Shown here: one piece after another, positions 43,461 to 54,000 of the stretch
Position numbering within the stretch: position 1 is the stretch's first letter
How the letters are laid out: each line of letters starts with the position of its first letter
Assembly (NCBI GenBank): GCA_035294785.1
Contig: DATGKF010000138.1
Span: forward strand, 1-64,000
DNA: 64,000 bases
Source of the DNA: Poindextera sp035294785
Lineage (GTDB): Bacteria; Pseudomonadota; Alphaproteobacteria; Caulobacterales; Caulobacteraceae
Direction of reading: 5' to 3'
Translations under genes and position numbers: made by a program
Notes under the pieces: model-generated
The model's input: only the letters and a program-made list of their open reading frames with translations
The model's database searches: none
What the model was told of the DNA's origin: nothing

Positions 43461-44033
43461 TCAGGGCGCTGGCGGCTGGACCTGGTAGCGCTCCACATTC
43501 ATGCCGAGCGCGAAGCCTCGGCCGTACACGGTCAGTATCTGGCCAGGCGACGCCTGCTGCAGAACGCTGGGGGGCGCGCAGAGCGCCCGGTCGAACAGCA
43601 TCGGCGCTTCGCGCACGTCGAAGTGTGTACACAGCTGCCACTGGCCTGTGGTGTCGGTCGCCGAGATGGCGAGGGCGCGGCTGGTCGGCTGGCCGACCAC
43701 GGCCGCCGCGATCGCGATCGCGCCGCACGCCACGCCGTTGTAGGCGAACAGCCCCATCATCAGCGCGAACCCCGGGACGCGCAGCCAAGGATTGCGCGTC
43801 CATCGGGCGCGCGCCGTCGTGGTCGCGGTCGATCCGCTGAGCGCGCCGCCCGGACGCGCCGACCATGCGGTCCACAATGCGACAATGGCCGCGACGCCCA
43901 ACGAGACCGCCGTGCCCGCGGCGGTGGGCAGCGCCGTGGTGAAGGCCCCCGCCAGGGCCAGGATGCAGGCGGCGAGGATCAGGCCGACCCCGAGCGGACG
44001 CGGCGGTGAACGAGGCGGGGGTTGCTCCACCAT
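43461..44033 (-). CDS. Hypothetical membrane protein
   Basis: 190 residues. Hydrophobic segments at about 15-33, 37-57 and 87-112 suggest three membrane helices, then a soluble C-terminal part with LCTHFDVREAPMLFDRALCAPP (two cysteines) and ILTVYGRGFALGMNVE. I do not recognise the family. It is separated from the ligase gene by about 107 bases and is divergent from the PhyH gene. Confidence 0.65.
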   Translation of the reverse strand: MVEQPPPRSPPRPLGVGLILAACILALAGAFTTALPTAAGTAVSLGVAAIVALWTAWSARPGGALSGSTATTTARARWTRNPWLRVPGFALMMGLFAYNGVACGAIAIAAAVVGQPTSRALAISATDTTGQWQLCTHFDVREAPMLFDRALCAPPSVLQQASPGQILTVYGRGFALGMNVERYQVQPPAP

Positions 44034-44053
44034 GGCTCAGCCATAGCATGGCT
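44032..44053. promoter_or_regulatory. Overlapping ATGGCT/AGCCAT inverted repeats in the divergent promoter gap
   Basis: ATGGCT (44032-44037), AGCCAT (44039-44044) and ATGGCT (44048-44053) make two overlapping inverted repeats sharing the middle arm. The first arm overlaps the start codon of the membrane protein gene. This is suggestive of a regulator or of an RNA hairpin, but the arms are only six bases. Confidence 0.25.
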
Positions 44054-44113
44054 TTCGGCCGCTCTGGACAAGCGCGCGCCGGGCCGTTCCACTGTTGGCG
44101 GAGAAGCGACGCC

Positions 44114-45007
44114 ATGAGCATGACCGAGACCAGCCCGCGGGCGCTTCAGCGGTTCGACATCGACGATGCCTTCGACGATGTCATGGCGGCCGTCGACGCC
44201 GACGGCTCGGCGATCGTCGAGCGGTTCGTCGACGCGGATTTGCTGGGGCGCCTGAACGCCGAACTCGATGGGCGCATCGCCGAGCGGCCGCCGGGCTCGA
44301 CGGACGTCGGCGAACTGATGGGCTGGTTCTGGGGTCAGCAGACCAAGCGGTTCACCCGCCTGGCGGCCTTTGCGCCCTCCTTCGCGGAGCTGATCGATAA
44401 CGATTTCATGCACCGCTGGGCGAAGCGGGACCTGAAGGCCGGCTACTGGCTGAACACCGGCCAGGCGATGATCGTCGGTCCCGGCCAGGGCGCCCAGGTT
44501 CTGCATCGCGACGTCGCCATCTGGCCGTTCATCGATCAGGCGGGCTTGGCCGCGCCGCAGGCGATGGTCAGCATGCTGCTGGCGCTGTCGGACTTCACGG
44601 AAGAGGTCGGCGCCACCCGCGTCATCCCCGGCAGCCACGCCTGGACCGATTTCCATCGCAGACCCGGCGACGGCGAGACCGTGTCGGCGGTCATGCCGGC
44701 CGGCAGCGCGGTGCTCTACCTCGGTAAGACGGTGCATGCGGCCGGCGCCAACACGACGGGCGACCAGTGGCGGCGCGGCCTGCACATGAGCTTCTGCCTC
44801 GGCTGGCTGACGCCAGAGGAGGCGAGCCCCATCGGCGTGCCTTGGGAGATCGCCCGCCGCTATCCGCCGCGCGTCCAGCAGATGCTGGGCTACGCCTCGC
44901 CAGCCCGCGCCGAGGGGGCCGCGGCGACGAACTGGCTCGTCGATTTCGAGGACGTGCGCAAATACCTGGGCGTGCCTTTCGAGCGGCCCGCCGGACGACC
45001 TGGTTAG
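44114..45007 (+). CDS. Phytanoyl-CoA dioxygenase (PhyH) family oxygenase
   Basis: 297 residues. The Fe(II) triad reads H131-x-D133 in LHRDVAIWPF and H208 in GKTVHAAGANTT, with an arginine after it (QWRRG) for 2-oxoglutarate. The fold is a non-haem dioxygenase that hydroxylates acyl-CoA or small molecules. The next gene starts 1 base after the stop, so they form a small operon. Confidence 0.88.
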   Translation: MSMTETSPRALQRFDIDDAFDDVMAAVDADGSAIVERFVDADLLGRLNAELDGRIAERPPGSTDVGELMGWFWGQQTKRFTRLAAFAPSFAELIDNDFMHRWAKRDLKAGYWLNTGQAMIVGPGQGAQVLHRDVAIWPFIDQAGLAAPQAMVSMLLALSDFTEEVGATRVIPGSHAWTDFHRRPGDGETVSAVMPAGSAVLYLGKTVHAAGANTTGDQWRRGLHMSFCLGWLTPEEASPIGVPWEIARRYPPRVQQMLGYASPARAEGAAATNWLVDFEDVRKYLGVPFERPAGRPG

Positions 45008-45008
45008 G

Positions 45009-45512
45009 GTGGGGGCGATCGTCGTCATCTCGGGGCCGGTCGGCGCCGGTAAGACCACGGTCGCCAAAGCGCTGGCGGACACCGCTCCGCCGCCCGCGGC
45101 CTTCGTCGAAGGCGACGACTTCTGGTTCATGCTGGTCAAGCCGGATCGGCCGCGCCACGCCAACTTCCCGATCGTCATGCGGGCCATGTTCCGCGCCGCC
45201 GCCGCGATGGCCGCCGGCGGCTACGAGGCGATCCTCGATTTCTCAATGCCGCCGGCCTTCCTGAAGGCCGCGGCCGTGCGGGTGGACGACCCGGTGCACC
45301 TCGTTGTGCTGAAGCCCACGCTTGAGGTGTGCGCCGCGCGAGCCGCGAACCGGGCGGAAGGCGTGATCGCCGATTACGCGCCCTACCGCGAGCTCTACGA
45401 GATGTTCGACGCCGAGGCGCGCCACGTCATCCAGAACGACGACGCACCCGCTGCTGATGTCGCCGCGGCGATCCGCGAGGGCCTGACCGCCGACCGCTTC
45501 CGCTTCGCCTGA
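45009..45512 (+). CDS. P-loop kinase of AAA/CPT type (small phosphotransferase)
   Basis: 167 residues from GTG at 45009. VISGPVGAGKTTVAKAL is the Walker A motif; YEAILDFSMPP resembles the acceptor-side acidic region of chloramphenicol phosphotransferase-like or gluconate/AAA_33 kinases. No lid motif is clear. It is coupled to the PhyH oxygenase. Substrate unknown; it may phosphorylate the product of that oxygenase. Confidence 0.75.
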   Translation: MGAIVVISGPVGAGKTTVAKALADTAPPPAAFVEGDDFWFMLVKPDRPRHANFPIVMRAMFRAAAAMAAGGYEAILDFSMPPAFLKAAAVRVDDPVHLVVLKPTLEVCAARAANRAEGVIADYAPYRELYEMFDAEARHVIQNDDAPAADVAAAIREGLTADRFRFA

Positions 45513-46646
45513 TCAGAGCGCCAGGTAGATCGCGTCGCGGACGGCGTTCGGGAACGGCCCGGTCATCCCGGCGATGGCCGTATTGGTGGTGATCACCACC
45601 GAGAGGCCCTTGGCCGGGTCGACGAACCAGCTGTTGCCGTAGACGCCGCCCCAGTTCCACGTGCCCTTGGTCTGCGGCGAGCCGCTCAGCTCCGGCGCGG
45701 TCACCACCGCCCAGCCGAGGCTGAAGGTCGACCCCGGCATCAGGATCGGCGTCTGACCGATCGCCGAGGTCGAGAGCTCCTCCACCGACTTTGCTCCGAT
45801 CACCGGCGCGCCGCCTTTGCGGATGGCCTCCAGGAAGGCGAGGAAATCGCCCGCCGTCCCGCACATGCCTGCGCCGCCGGACGGGAAGGACGCTGGATCG
45901 AACATGCGGTCGGGCGCGTAGGAGATGGCGCCGGCGGCAAAGGGCACCAGGTGATGGGCGCCCATCTTCACCGGCTCGGGTTCGCCGTCGCCGTACGCCG
46001 TGGCCAGCCGCGCACGGTCAGTGGCCACGAACGCGGTGTCGGCCATCCCCAGCGGCCCGGTGACGACCTCGGCCATCAGCGTCTGCAGCGGCTTGCCGCC
46101 AGCCTGTTCCAGCGCCGCGCCCAGGACGTCGTAGGCCACCGAATAAGCCCAGGCGGCGCCGGGCGGATAGGCGAGCGGCGCCCGAGCGATGCGGCTCAGG
46201 TTGTCGGCGAAGGTGCGCCCGGGCATATCCAAGCCGTCGGAGATGTCGGCGCGCGTGTAGGGCCCGTCGCCCGGCTCGAAGAAGCGGTACGCCAGCCCGG
46301 CGGTGTGGGTCAGCAGGTGGCGGATGGTGATCGACGGTTCCTCGCCGCTCGCCAGCCGTGGGCGGAAGTCGGGCAGGTACTTGGTCACCGGATCGGTTAG
46401 CGCCAGCGCGCCGCGCTCGATCAGCGCCAGCGTCAGCACCGCCACCAGCGGCTTGGTCAGGGATGCGAAGCGGAAGATCGTGTCCAGCTCGGCGGCCTTT
46501 CCCGCCTCGCGATCCGCCAGGCCGAAGGCGCTTGCGAACACCCGCTCGCCGTCCTTGGCGACCATGACGACGCCGCCGACGATCTTTTTCGCCGCCAGCG
46601 CCTCGTCCAGCACGGCGCCCAGCGCCTTCGTCATCGCGTCGCTCAT
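45513..46646 (-). CDS. Serine hydrolase of the class C beta-lactamase family
   Basis: 377 residues without a signal peptide. The catalytic S-x-x-K is S62-L-T-K65 (FASLTKPL); the Y-x-x tyrosine is in WAYSVAYDVLG and the third box is not the usual KTG. Cytoplasmic EstB-like esterases have this pattern, so esterase or beta-lactone activity is more likely than penicillin breakdown. It converges on the kinase gene at the stop codons. Confidence 0.88.
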   Translation of the reverse strand: MSDAMTKALGAVLDEALAAKKIVGGVVMVAKDGERVFASAFGLADREAGKAAELDTIFRFASLTKPLVAVLTLALIERGALALTDPVTKYLPDFRPRLASGEEPSITIRHLLTHTAGLAYRFFEPGDGPYTRADISDGLDMPGRTFADNLSRIARAPLAYPPGAAWAYSVAYDVLGAALEQAGGKPLQTLMAEVVTGPLGMADTAFVATDRARLATAYGDGEPEPVKMGAHHLVPFAAGAISYAPDRMFDPASFPSGGAGMCGTAGDFLAFLEAIRKGGAPVIGAKSVEELSTSAIGQTPILMPGSTFSLGWAVVTAPELSGSPQTKGTWNWGGVYGNSWFVDPAKGLSVVITTNTAIAGMTGPFPNAVRDAIYLAL

Positions 46647-46769
46647 GCGGCATCCTCCGTTCCGCCCAAGAACCCCGCCGCCCTAACGTCCGTCAACAGG
46701 CGCGGGGGCGGCTCGCCCGTTGCCGTCGCGGCGCGCCAGCGCCAGAGTGGCTGGCGGGAGTGAGCGCGC

Positions 46770-47903
46770 ATGCAATTCACCTTCACCAGCGAGCAACAGG
46801 AGTACCGCGCCGTGCTGCGGCGCTACTTCGCGGACTCTTCGCCGACCACCGAGGTTCGTCGACTGATGGAAACCGAGCAGGGGTGGGAGCGTGACCGCTG
46901 GCGCGACCTCAACGCCCAGCTGGGCTTGTGCGGCGTGCACGTGCCGGAGCCCTATGGCGGGCAGGGCTTTGGCATGGTCGAACTCGGCATCGTCGTCGAA
47001 GAGATGGGCCGCGCCCTGGTCTGCGCGCCCTATTTCGCCTCGGCCGTGCTGGCGACGACCGCGATCATGAACGCCGCCGCGGAGGCGCAGAAGGATGCGC
47101 TCCTGCCGTCGCTGGTCGCCGGCGATGCGGTGGCGACGCTCGCCTTCACGGAACCGAACGGCCGCTGGGACGCGGGCGGCGTCGAGACGACGGCCGTCGC
47201 GGTCGATGGCGCATTCAGGCTGGATGGCGTGAAGAGCTTCGTCCTCGACGGCGCCGCCGCCGATCTCATCGTCGTGCTCGCCCGCGCGCCTGGTTCCAGC
47301 GGCGAAGAGGGCCTTTCGTTCTTCACCGTCCGCGGCGAGGCGGACGGTCTCACGCGCCGGGCGCTTAAGAGCCTCGATCCAACTCGCAAGCTGGCCGAAC
47401 TCACCTTCAAAGGCGCGCCGGCGGAGTTGCTCGGTGAACTCGGCAAGGCCGCCGAACCGTTCGCGAAGACTCTGCGGCTGGCGGCCATTGCGCTGGCCAA
47501 CGAAATGGTCGGCGGCGCCGATCGGCTGCGTGAGGACGCGCTCGACTACGCCATGATGCGCGTCCAGTTCGGCCGCCCGATCGCCTCCTTCCAGTCGATG
47601 AAGCACAAGCAGGCCGACATGCTGCTCGAGGTCGAGCTGGCCAAGTCCGCCGCCTACCACGCCGCCCAGGCCGCGGCGGACGACGCCGCCGACCTTGCCG
47701 CGCTCGCCTCGCTGGCCAAGGCCGCCGCATCCGAGGCGTATCTGCAGACGGCCATCCACGCGATCCAGATCCGCGGCGGCATCGGTTTCACCTGGGACAA
47801 CGACACCCACCTCTGGTTCAAGCGCGCCAAGAGTTCCGAGGTTTTCCTCGGCGATGCGACTTTGCACCGTGAACGGATGATGCGGGCGTGGGGACACCGA
47901 TGA
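46770..47903 (+). CDS. Acyl-CoA dehydrogenase, first of an adjacent pair
   Basis: 377 residues. MQFTFTSEQQEYRAVLRRYF is the usual N-terminus, ALAFTEPNGRWD the central FAD/substrate region, LDYAMMRVQFGRPIASFQSMKHKQADM the dimer/FAD segment and the C-terminus (GGIGFTWDNDTHLWFKRA) completes the fold. The next gene encodes a second acyl-CoA dehydrogenase and overlaps by 4 bases, the layout of alpha2beta2 heterotetramers known from steroid or short-chain degradation. Confidence 0.9.
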   Translation: MQFTFTSEQQEYRAVLRRYFADSSPTTEVRRLMETEQGWERDRWRDLNAQLGLCGVHVPEPYGGQGFGMVELGIVVEEMGRALVCAPYFASAVLATTAIMNAAAEAQKDALLPSLVAGDAVATLAFTEPNGRWDAGGVETTAVAVDGAFRLDGVKSFVLDGAAADLIVVLARAPGSSGEEGLSFFTVRGEADGLTRRALKSLDPTRKLAELTFKGAPAELLGELGKAAEPFAKTLRLAAIALANEMVGGADRLREDALDYAMMRVQFGRPIASFQSMKHKQADMLLEVELAKSAAYHAAQAAADDAADLAALASLAKAAASEAYLQTAIHAIQIRGGIGFTWDNDTHLWFKRAKSSEVFLGDATLHRERMMRAWGHR

Positions 47904-49183
47904 GCGAAGCCGCGACCATGACCGCACCCACCGAAGAGGCCGTCCGCGCCGAGGTCTGCGCCTGGCTGGACGCCAACTGGGACCCCAACCTCGGGCTCGT
48001 CGAGTGGCGCAACCGGCTGATCGACGCCGGCTGGGGGGCGCCCACCTGGCCCAAGGCCTGGCACGGCCGCGACCTGCCGCCAGCGCTCGCCGCCGTCGTC
48101 GATCAGGAAATCCGCCGCGTCGGCGCCGTCAACGTCGCCCGCGCCGGCGTGCGCAACCTCGCCGCCCAGACGCTGCTCGCCCACGGCACGGACGCGCAGA
48201 AAGCCGCATTCCTTCGCCCCAGCCTCACCGGCGAATACAGCTGGTGCCAGCTGTTCAGCGAGCCGGGCTCCGGCTCCGACCTCGCCGGCGCGATGACGCG
48301 GGCGGAGCTGAAGGGGAACCGGTGGATCGTCAACGGCCAGAAGGTCTGGACCACCAGCGCGCATCATGCGGACTGGGGCCTCTTGCTCGCGCGCACCAAT
48401 TGGGACGCCCAGAAGCACCAGGGCCTCTCCTACTTCCTCCTCAACATGCATCAGCCGGGCGTCGAGGTGCGGCCGCTGCGGCAGATGAACGGCCACGCCT
48501 CGTTCAACCAGGTGTTCTTCACCGACGCCGAGGTGCTGCCGGAGCACCTGATCGGCGAGCTAGGCGGCGGCTGGGCGGTGGCGACCACCACCCTCATGCA
48601 CGAGCGTCGCGGCGCAGACGGCACGGGCGCGGCCGCTGGTCGCGAGCCGAGCGCGCCGCGCCAAGGCCGCATCCACGACGAGGAGCGCGCCGAGGCCGCC
48701 GTCGCCAACGAGCCCTACACCTGGTACCCGCAGCGCGCCGGCCGCGTCGATCTCGTGCTCGAGCGCGCCAAGGCGACCGGCAAGATCGACGATCCGGTCG
48801 TGCGCCAGGAGATCGCCAAGCTGCTCATCCTCGCCCGTTCGGCCGAATGGACCGCCCGCCGCGCCCGCGCCGCCCAGGTCCAGGGCCGCCCGCAAGGTCC
48901 GGAGGGCTCGCTCGGCAAGCTCGCCGCCAGCCACGTCGCCCGCGCGGCCGCGCGCGTTCACACCCTGATCAGCGGCGCCGACGCCATGCTTTCCGGCGCC
49001 GACGGGCCGGAGGACGGGATCATCGCCGAAATCCTGATCTCGGTCCCCGCCGTCTCCATCGCCGGCGGCACCGACGAGATCCAGCGAAACATCATCGCCG
49101 AGCGCGTCCTGCGCATGCCCAAGGAACCGGGGTCCAGCGACGACCGCCCGTTCCGGGACGTCCCGAAGAACGTGGTGGGATAG
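47900..49183 (+). CDS. Acyl-CoA dehydrogenase, second of the pair
   Basis: 427 residues from ATG at 47900. QLFSEPGSGSDLAG, WIVNGQKVWTTSAHHADWGLLLART and SIAGGTDEIQRNIIAERVLRM are FAD and substrate motifs. It has an extra charged segment (about 230-275) not present in the first partner. Probably forms an alpha2beta2 complex with the upstream gene product for an unusual acyl-CoA. ATGA overlap supports this. Confidence 0.92.
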   Translation: MSEAATMTAPTEEAVRAEVCAWLDANWDPNLGLVEWRNRLIDAGWGAPTWPKAWHGRDLPPALAAVVDQEIRRVGAVNVARAGVRNLAAQTLLAHGTDAQKAAFLRPSLTGEYSWCQLFSEPGSGSDLAGAMTRAELKGNRWIVNGQKVWTTSAHHADWGLLLARTNWDAQKHQGLSYFLLNMHQPGVEVRPLRQMNGHASFNQVFFTDAEVLPEHLIGELGGGWAVATTTLMHERRGADGTGAAAGREPSAPRQGRIHDEERAEAAVANEPYTWYPQRAGRVDLVLERAKATGKIDDPVVRQEIAKLLILARSAEWTARRARAAQVQGRPQGPEGSLGKLAASHVARAAARVHTLISGADAMLSGADGPEDGIIAEILISVPAVSIAGGTDEIQRNIIAERVLRMPKEPGSSDDRPFRDVPKNVVG

Positions 49184-49274
49184 GGCTGCAGCCTCCCTGC
49201 CCGTAGCCGGGCGAACGCCTCCCGAAATCGGCGACAGGCGCCGCTCATTTTGGGATTCACCGAAAGGACCACCC

Positions 49275-49805
49275 GTGGCCGATCCGCACGACTTTCACAC
49301 CCCGAAGGGCTCCTACACAAAGGAAGACCTGCTTCAGTCCGGCCGCGGCGGTTACTTCGGCCCTGGCAACGCCCAGCTCCCCGCGCCGCCGATGCTGATG
49401 ATGGACCGGATCACCGAGATCAGCCTCGACGGCGGCGAATTCGGCAAAGGCCACATCGTCGCCGAGCTGGATATCAACCCGAGCCTCTGGTTCTTCGGCT
49501 GCCATTTTCCCGGTGACCCGGTCATGCCGGGCTGTCTCGGTCTGGACGCCATGTGGCAGGTCGTCGGCTATTGGCTCGGCTGGTCCGGCTCGCCGGGGAA
49601 GGGCCGCGCCATCGGCGTGGGCGACGTGAGGTTTCGGGGCGACATCACGCCGGCGACCAGGCTGGTGCGCTACGAGGTGGACATCAGGCAGGTCAGGCGC
49701 GGCAGGCTCGCCCTTGGCGTCGCCAATGGCCGGCTGCTCGCGGACGGCGCCTGCGTCTATGCGGCGAACGACCTCAGGGTCAGCATGATCGCGTCCGCCC
49801 CTTAA
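49275..49805 (+). CDS. fabA: 3-hydroxydecanoyl-[ACP] dehydratase FabA
   Basis: 176 residues from GTG at 49275, with AAAGGA upstream. WFFGCHFPGDPVMPGCLGLDAMWQ holds the catalytic His and Asp. FabA makes and isomerises the 10-carbon enoyl-ACP for unsaturated fatty acids. FabB, its normal operon partner, is not adjacent: the next gene is on the other strand. The position after an acyl-CoA dehydrogenase pair is unusual. Confidence 0.92.
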   Translation: MADPHDFHTPKGSYTKEDLLQSGRGGYFGPGNAQLPAPPMLMMDRITEISLDGGEFGKGHIVAELDINPSLWFFGCHFPGDPVMPGCLGLDAMWQVVGYWLGWSGSPGKGRAIGVGDVRFRGDITPATRLVRYEVDIRQVRRGRLALGVANGRLLADGACVYAANDLRVSMIASAP

Positions 49806-49823
49806 GGCGAGGGCCGCACGCCG

Positions 49824-50984
49824 TCAGGCCGCGACGGTCGCCTCCATCCCCATCATCTGTTCGTAGTTGCGCCGGTAGAAGCGGTCCCGCTCGTCCTCGT
49901 CGACGTCCTGCATCGTGCGCTCGAACCGGCCCTTGGGGTCGTTCGTGCCCTCGGGATGCGGATAGTCGCTCGAGAACATGAAGAGGTCGGCGCCGCCGTC
50001 GCGGATCATCCGGCCGGCGTCCTCGCCCGGGAAGGGCGTGAACTTCACCGCACGGCGGATGTACTCCGACGGCTTCATCGGCATGGCCTGCAGGTAGGGA
50101 TCGGTGCGCCCGAAGCTCTTGTAGCCAAGGTCGAGCTCGCGCAGGAACTCCGGCGCCCAGCCGGCGCCGGACTCGATGATCCCGCCGCGCAGCTCGGGGA
50201 AGCGCTCGAAGACCCCGTCGTAGACCATGGCCGTCAGCCACACCTGCGGCGCGAACGACAGCATGATGTAGTCGGCGAAGCGCAGGTTCTCGCCGCCGCC
50301 GTGCAGATCCGGCGCCCGTTCGCGGCCGTTGTTGCGGAACGCCATCGGCTGGGTCTTCGTGCCCGGGCCGATGTGCAGCATGAAAGGCGTGCCGGTCTCG
50401 CTGAGCCGCGCCCAGAAGGGATCGAGATCGCGGTGGCCGGGCGAGCGTTCGCCGGCGGGGCCGGCCGACACCATGATCGCGCGGTTGCCGGCCTTCAGCG
50501 CCGCGTCCACTTCCTCGACCGCCCGCGCCGGATCGTCGAGCGCGGCGAACGCAACACCGCAGAGGCGCTTGTCGTGACGGCAGAAGGCGCCCATCGCCTC
50601 GTTGTGTGCTCGTACGCCGGCGTAGAGGACGCCCGGGTCCTTGGCGCCGAGCGCCGGCCCGAGCGAGGAGGTGCCGAACACCAGCTGGCTGGAGAACCCG
50701 AACTGGTCGAGCACCTTGGCCCGCTCCTCCGGGTCGAAGGCGCCGGCGGCCACCCAGCCTTTCGGCCCGGCGATCGGATTTTCAAACGCCTTCGCCTCGG
50801 CGTCTGGGTTCCCCTTGCGGGCCTTGGCCTGGTCCAGCAGCTTGTCGATGCGGCCGGGGGTGCGTCCGTAAAGGGGGCGAAGCTTGGTCTTCAGATCCTC
50901 GTCCATGAACGGATCGAGCCACTCGCGCGTCTCCATCACATGGCTGTCGGCGTCGTGAATGACGCGGCCCTCGGCGTAGGTCAT
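49824..50984 (-). CDS. Amidohydrolase family 2 (metal-dependent hydrolase/decarboxylase)
   Basis: 386 residues from ATG at 50984. HDADSHVMETREW is the N-terminal metal-binding strand (D-x-H), ESGAGWAPEFL and MFSSDYPHPEGTND supply the acidic and histidine ligands of the amidohydrolase_2 group (ACMSD/resorcylate decarboxylase-like). Many members decarboxylate or hydrolyse aromatic acids. It is convergent with fabA. Confidence 0.88.
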   Translation of the reverse strand: MTYAEGRVIHDADSHVMETREWLDPFMDEDLKTKLRPLYGRTPGRIDKLLDQAKARKGNPDAEAKAFENPIAGPKGWVAAGAFDPEERAKVLDQFGFSSQLVFGTSSLGPALGAKDPGVLYAGVRAHNEAMGAFCRHDKRLCGVAFAALDDPARAVEEVDAALKAGNRAIMVSAGPAGERSPGHRDLDPFWARLSETGTPFMLHIGPGTKTQPMAFRNNGRERAPDLHGGGENLRFADYIMLSFAPQVWLTAMVYDGVFERFPELRGGIIESGAGWAPEFLRELDLGYKSFGRTDPYLQAMPMKPSEYIRRAVKFTPFPGEDAGRMIRDGGADLFMFSSDYPHPEGTNDPKGRFERTMQDVDEDERDRFYRRNYEQMMGMEATVAA

Positions 50985-51093
50985 TGTGTGCTCCGCTTCA
51001 TCGATCTTCGAACATACCCTTCCGTAGAGAGACGCGCATGTCCAGACCCAGCGGCTCGACGGATACGCCGAGGGCGCTGTCGCCGGGCGGGCG

Positions 51094-54000
51094 TTAAGCA
51101 AAGTTCGCGGGCGCGTCCGTTGGGGGCGCGCCGGCCGGGCGTCGACCCGGGAGGCGGCGGACGAGGACGAAGAAGAGCGGCACGAAGAAGATGGCGATGA
51201 CGGTTGCGGCCAGCACGCCGCCGATCACCCCGGTGCCGATGTCATGCTGGCTGGCGGCGCCGGCGCCAGAGGCGATGGCGAGCGGCAGGACCCCGGCCAT
51301 GAACGCCAACGAGGTCATCAGGATAGGCCTGAGCCTTAGCCGCGCGGCCACCAACGCGGCCTCTCGCGGGACGGCGCCGCGCTTCTCGGCCCCCTCGGCG
51401 AACTGCACGATCAGGATGGCGTTCTTGGCTGACAGGCCGATCGTGGTCAGCAACGCGACCTGGAAGTAGACGTCGTTGTAGAAGCCGCGCAGCGTGGCCG
51501 CAGCGATGGCCCCGAGCACGCCGAGCGGCACGACCAGGATGACGGAAAGCGGGATCGACCAGCTCTCGTAGAGCGCCGCCAGGCAGAGGAAAACGACCAG
51601 CACCGAAAGCGCATACAGGAGCGGCGCCTGCGAGCCCGACAACAGCTCCTGGTAAGAGAGACCCGTCCACTCGTAGCCGATGCCGCGCGGCAGTTCCCCG
51701 ACCAGCTTCTCCATCTCGCGCATCGCCGCGCCGGAGCTTTGGCCGGGGGCGGACTGCCCCTGGATCTCGAGTGACGGCTGGCCGTCGTAGCGCGCCAGCT
51801 GCGACGGGCCGACCGTCCAATGGGAGGTCGCGAAAGAGGAAAACGGCGCCATCGTCCCCGACGCGCCGCGGACGAACCAGCCGCCGATGTCCTCTGGCCG
51901 CGAGCGGAACGGCGCGTCGCCCTGCATGAACACCCGCTTCACGCGTCCGCGGTCGACGAAGTTGTCGAGGAAGAGGCCGCCCCAGGCCGAGGCGAAGGTG
52001 TCGTCGATCTGGCCGAGGTCGAGGCCCAGCGCCGCGGCCTTCGTTTCGTCGATGTCGAGGTGCAGCTGCGGGGTGTCCTCCTGATTGTTGGCCCTGACGC
52101 CGGCGAGGATGGGATCGTTGGCGGCGAGCGCCAGAAGCTGCTTTTGCGCCGCCATCAGACGTTCGTGGCCGAGGCCGCCGCGATCCTCCAGCTGCAGGTC
52201 GAAGCCAGACGAGCTGCCGAGGCCAGGCACCGCCGGCGGCACCAGGATGAAAACCTGCCCGTCGTGAACCTGCTGCGACAACGCCCGCGTCGCCCGCTGG
52301 GCGATCCCTTGCGCGCTGTTGTCGGCTCCTGGCCGCTGCTTCCAGTCGCTCAGATGGATGAACGCCTGCCCCAGGTTTTGCCCGTTGCCGCCGAAGTTGA
52401 AGCCGGCGACGGTGAACATGGCGTCGATGTTCGTCTTCTCGTCGGTGAGGAAGTAGTGCTCGATCTGCTTGCCGACGGCGACCGTGCGGGACTGGGTCGC
52501 GCCGACAGGCAGGGTGTAGAGGCCGATCATCGAGCCCTGGTCCTCGACCGGCAGGAAGGCGGTCGGCAGGCGCACGAAGAGGACGATCAGGGCCGCGATC
52601 AGCACGGCGTAGAGAATGAGCGCGGGCAGGGGGCGGGCGATCACCCGCCCGAGCGACGCCTGGTGGCGCGTGACGGTGCGAGCGAAGGTGCGGTTGAACC
52701 AGCCGAAGAAGCCGCGAGCGCGCTCGCGATGGCCTTTCTCGACCGGCTTCAGGAGGTTGGCGCAGAGCGCCGGCGTCAGGACGAGCGCGACCAAGATCGA
52801 CAGGGCCATCGCCGAGACGATGGTGATCGAGAACTGGCGGTAGATAACGCCGGTCGAGCCGCCGATGAACGCCATCGGGAGGAAGACCGCCGCGAGCACC
52901 AGGGCGACGCCGACCAGCGCGCTGGTGATCTCGTTCATCGAACGGATCGTCGCCTCCTTCGGCGGCAGGCCTTCCTCGCTCATGATCCGCTCGACGTTCT
53001 CGACCACGACGATGGCGTCGTCGACCAGAAGGCCGATCGCCAGCACCATGGCGAACATGGTCAGCGTGTTGATCGAGTAGCCGAATATGGCCAGCACGCC
53101 GAACGTCCCGAGCAGCACCACCGGCACCGCGACCGCCGGGATCAGCGTGACCCGCCAGTCCTGCAGGAACAGGAACATCACCGCGATGACGAGGGCGATG
53201 GCCTCGATCAGGGTCACCACGACCTGGCGGATCGAGAGCTTGATGAAGGTGGTCGAGTCCACCGGGAAGCTCAGTTTCAGCCCGGGCGGCAGGGCGGCGG
53301 CGAGCTGGTTCGCCTTCTGCTTCACCAGGTCGGCGGTGGTGAGCGCGTTGGCGCCGGGCGAGAGTTGGATCGCGACGCCTCCCGCCGGCAGTCCGTTCAG
53401 GCGCGTGGTGGTCGAGTAGTCGTCGGCCCCGAGCTCCACGCGCGCCACGTCGGCGAGCCGCACCGCCGATCCGTCGGGCTGTGTCTTCAGGATGATCGCT
53501 TTGAACTGCTCGGGGCTGGTCATCAGCGATTGGGCGGTGATCGTCGCGTTCAGCTCCTGCCCCGGCGGCGACGGCAGCCCGCCGAGCTCGCCGCCCGTCA
53601 CCTGGACATTCTGCGACAGCACGGCCGCCCGCACGTCGGCCGGCATGAGGCTGTAGGTTTTGAGTTTGTTGGGATCGAGCCAGATCCGCAGCCCATACTG
53701 GCCGCCGAACACGCGCACGTTGCCGACGCCGTTGACCCGGGCCAGCGGGTCGACGATCTGGCTCCTCAGGTAGTCGGCGATGTCGATGGAGGTGTAGCGA
53801 CCGCTCGTGTCGGACAGCGCCACGACCATGAGGAAACCCGCCTGCGCCTTGGCGACGCCGATACCCTGCTGCGTCACCTGCGCCGGCAGCAGGGGCAGGG
53901 CGGACTGCAGCTTGTTCTGCACCTGCACCTGGGCGATGTCGGGATCGGTCCCCGGGGCGAACGTCACCTGGATTTGCGCGCTGCCGTCCGAGCTGCTGGT

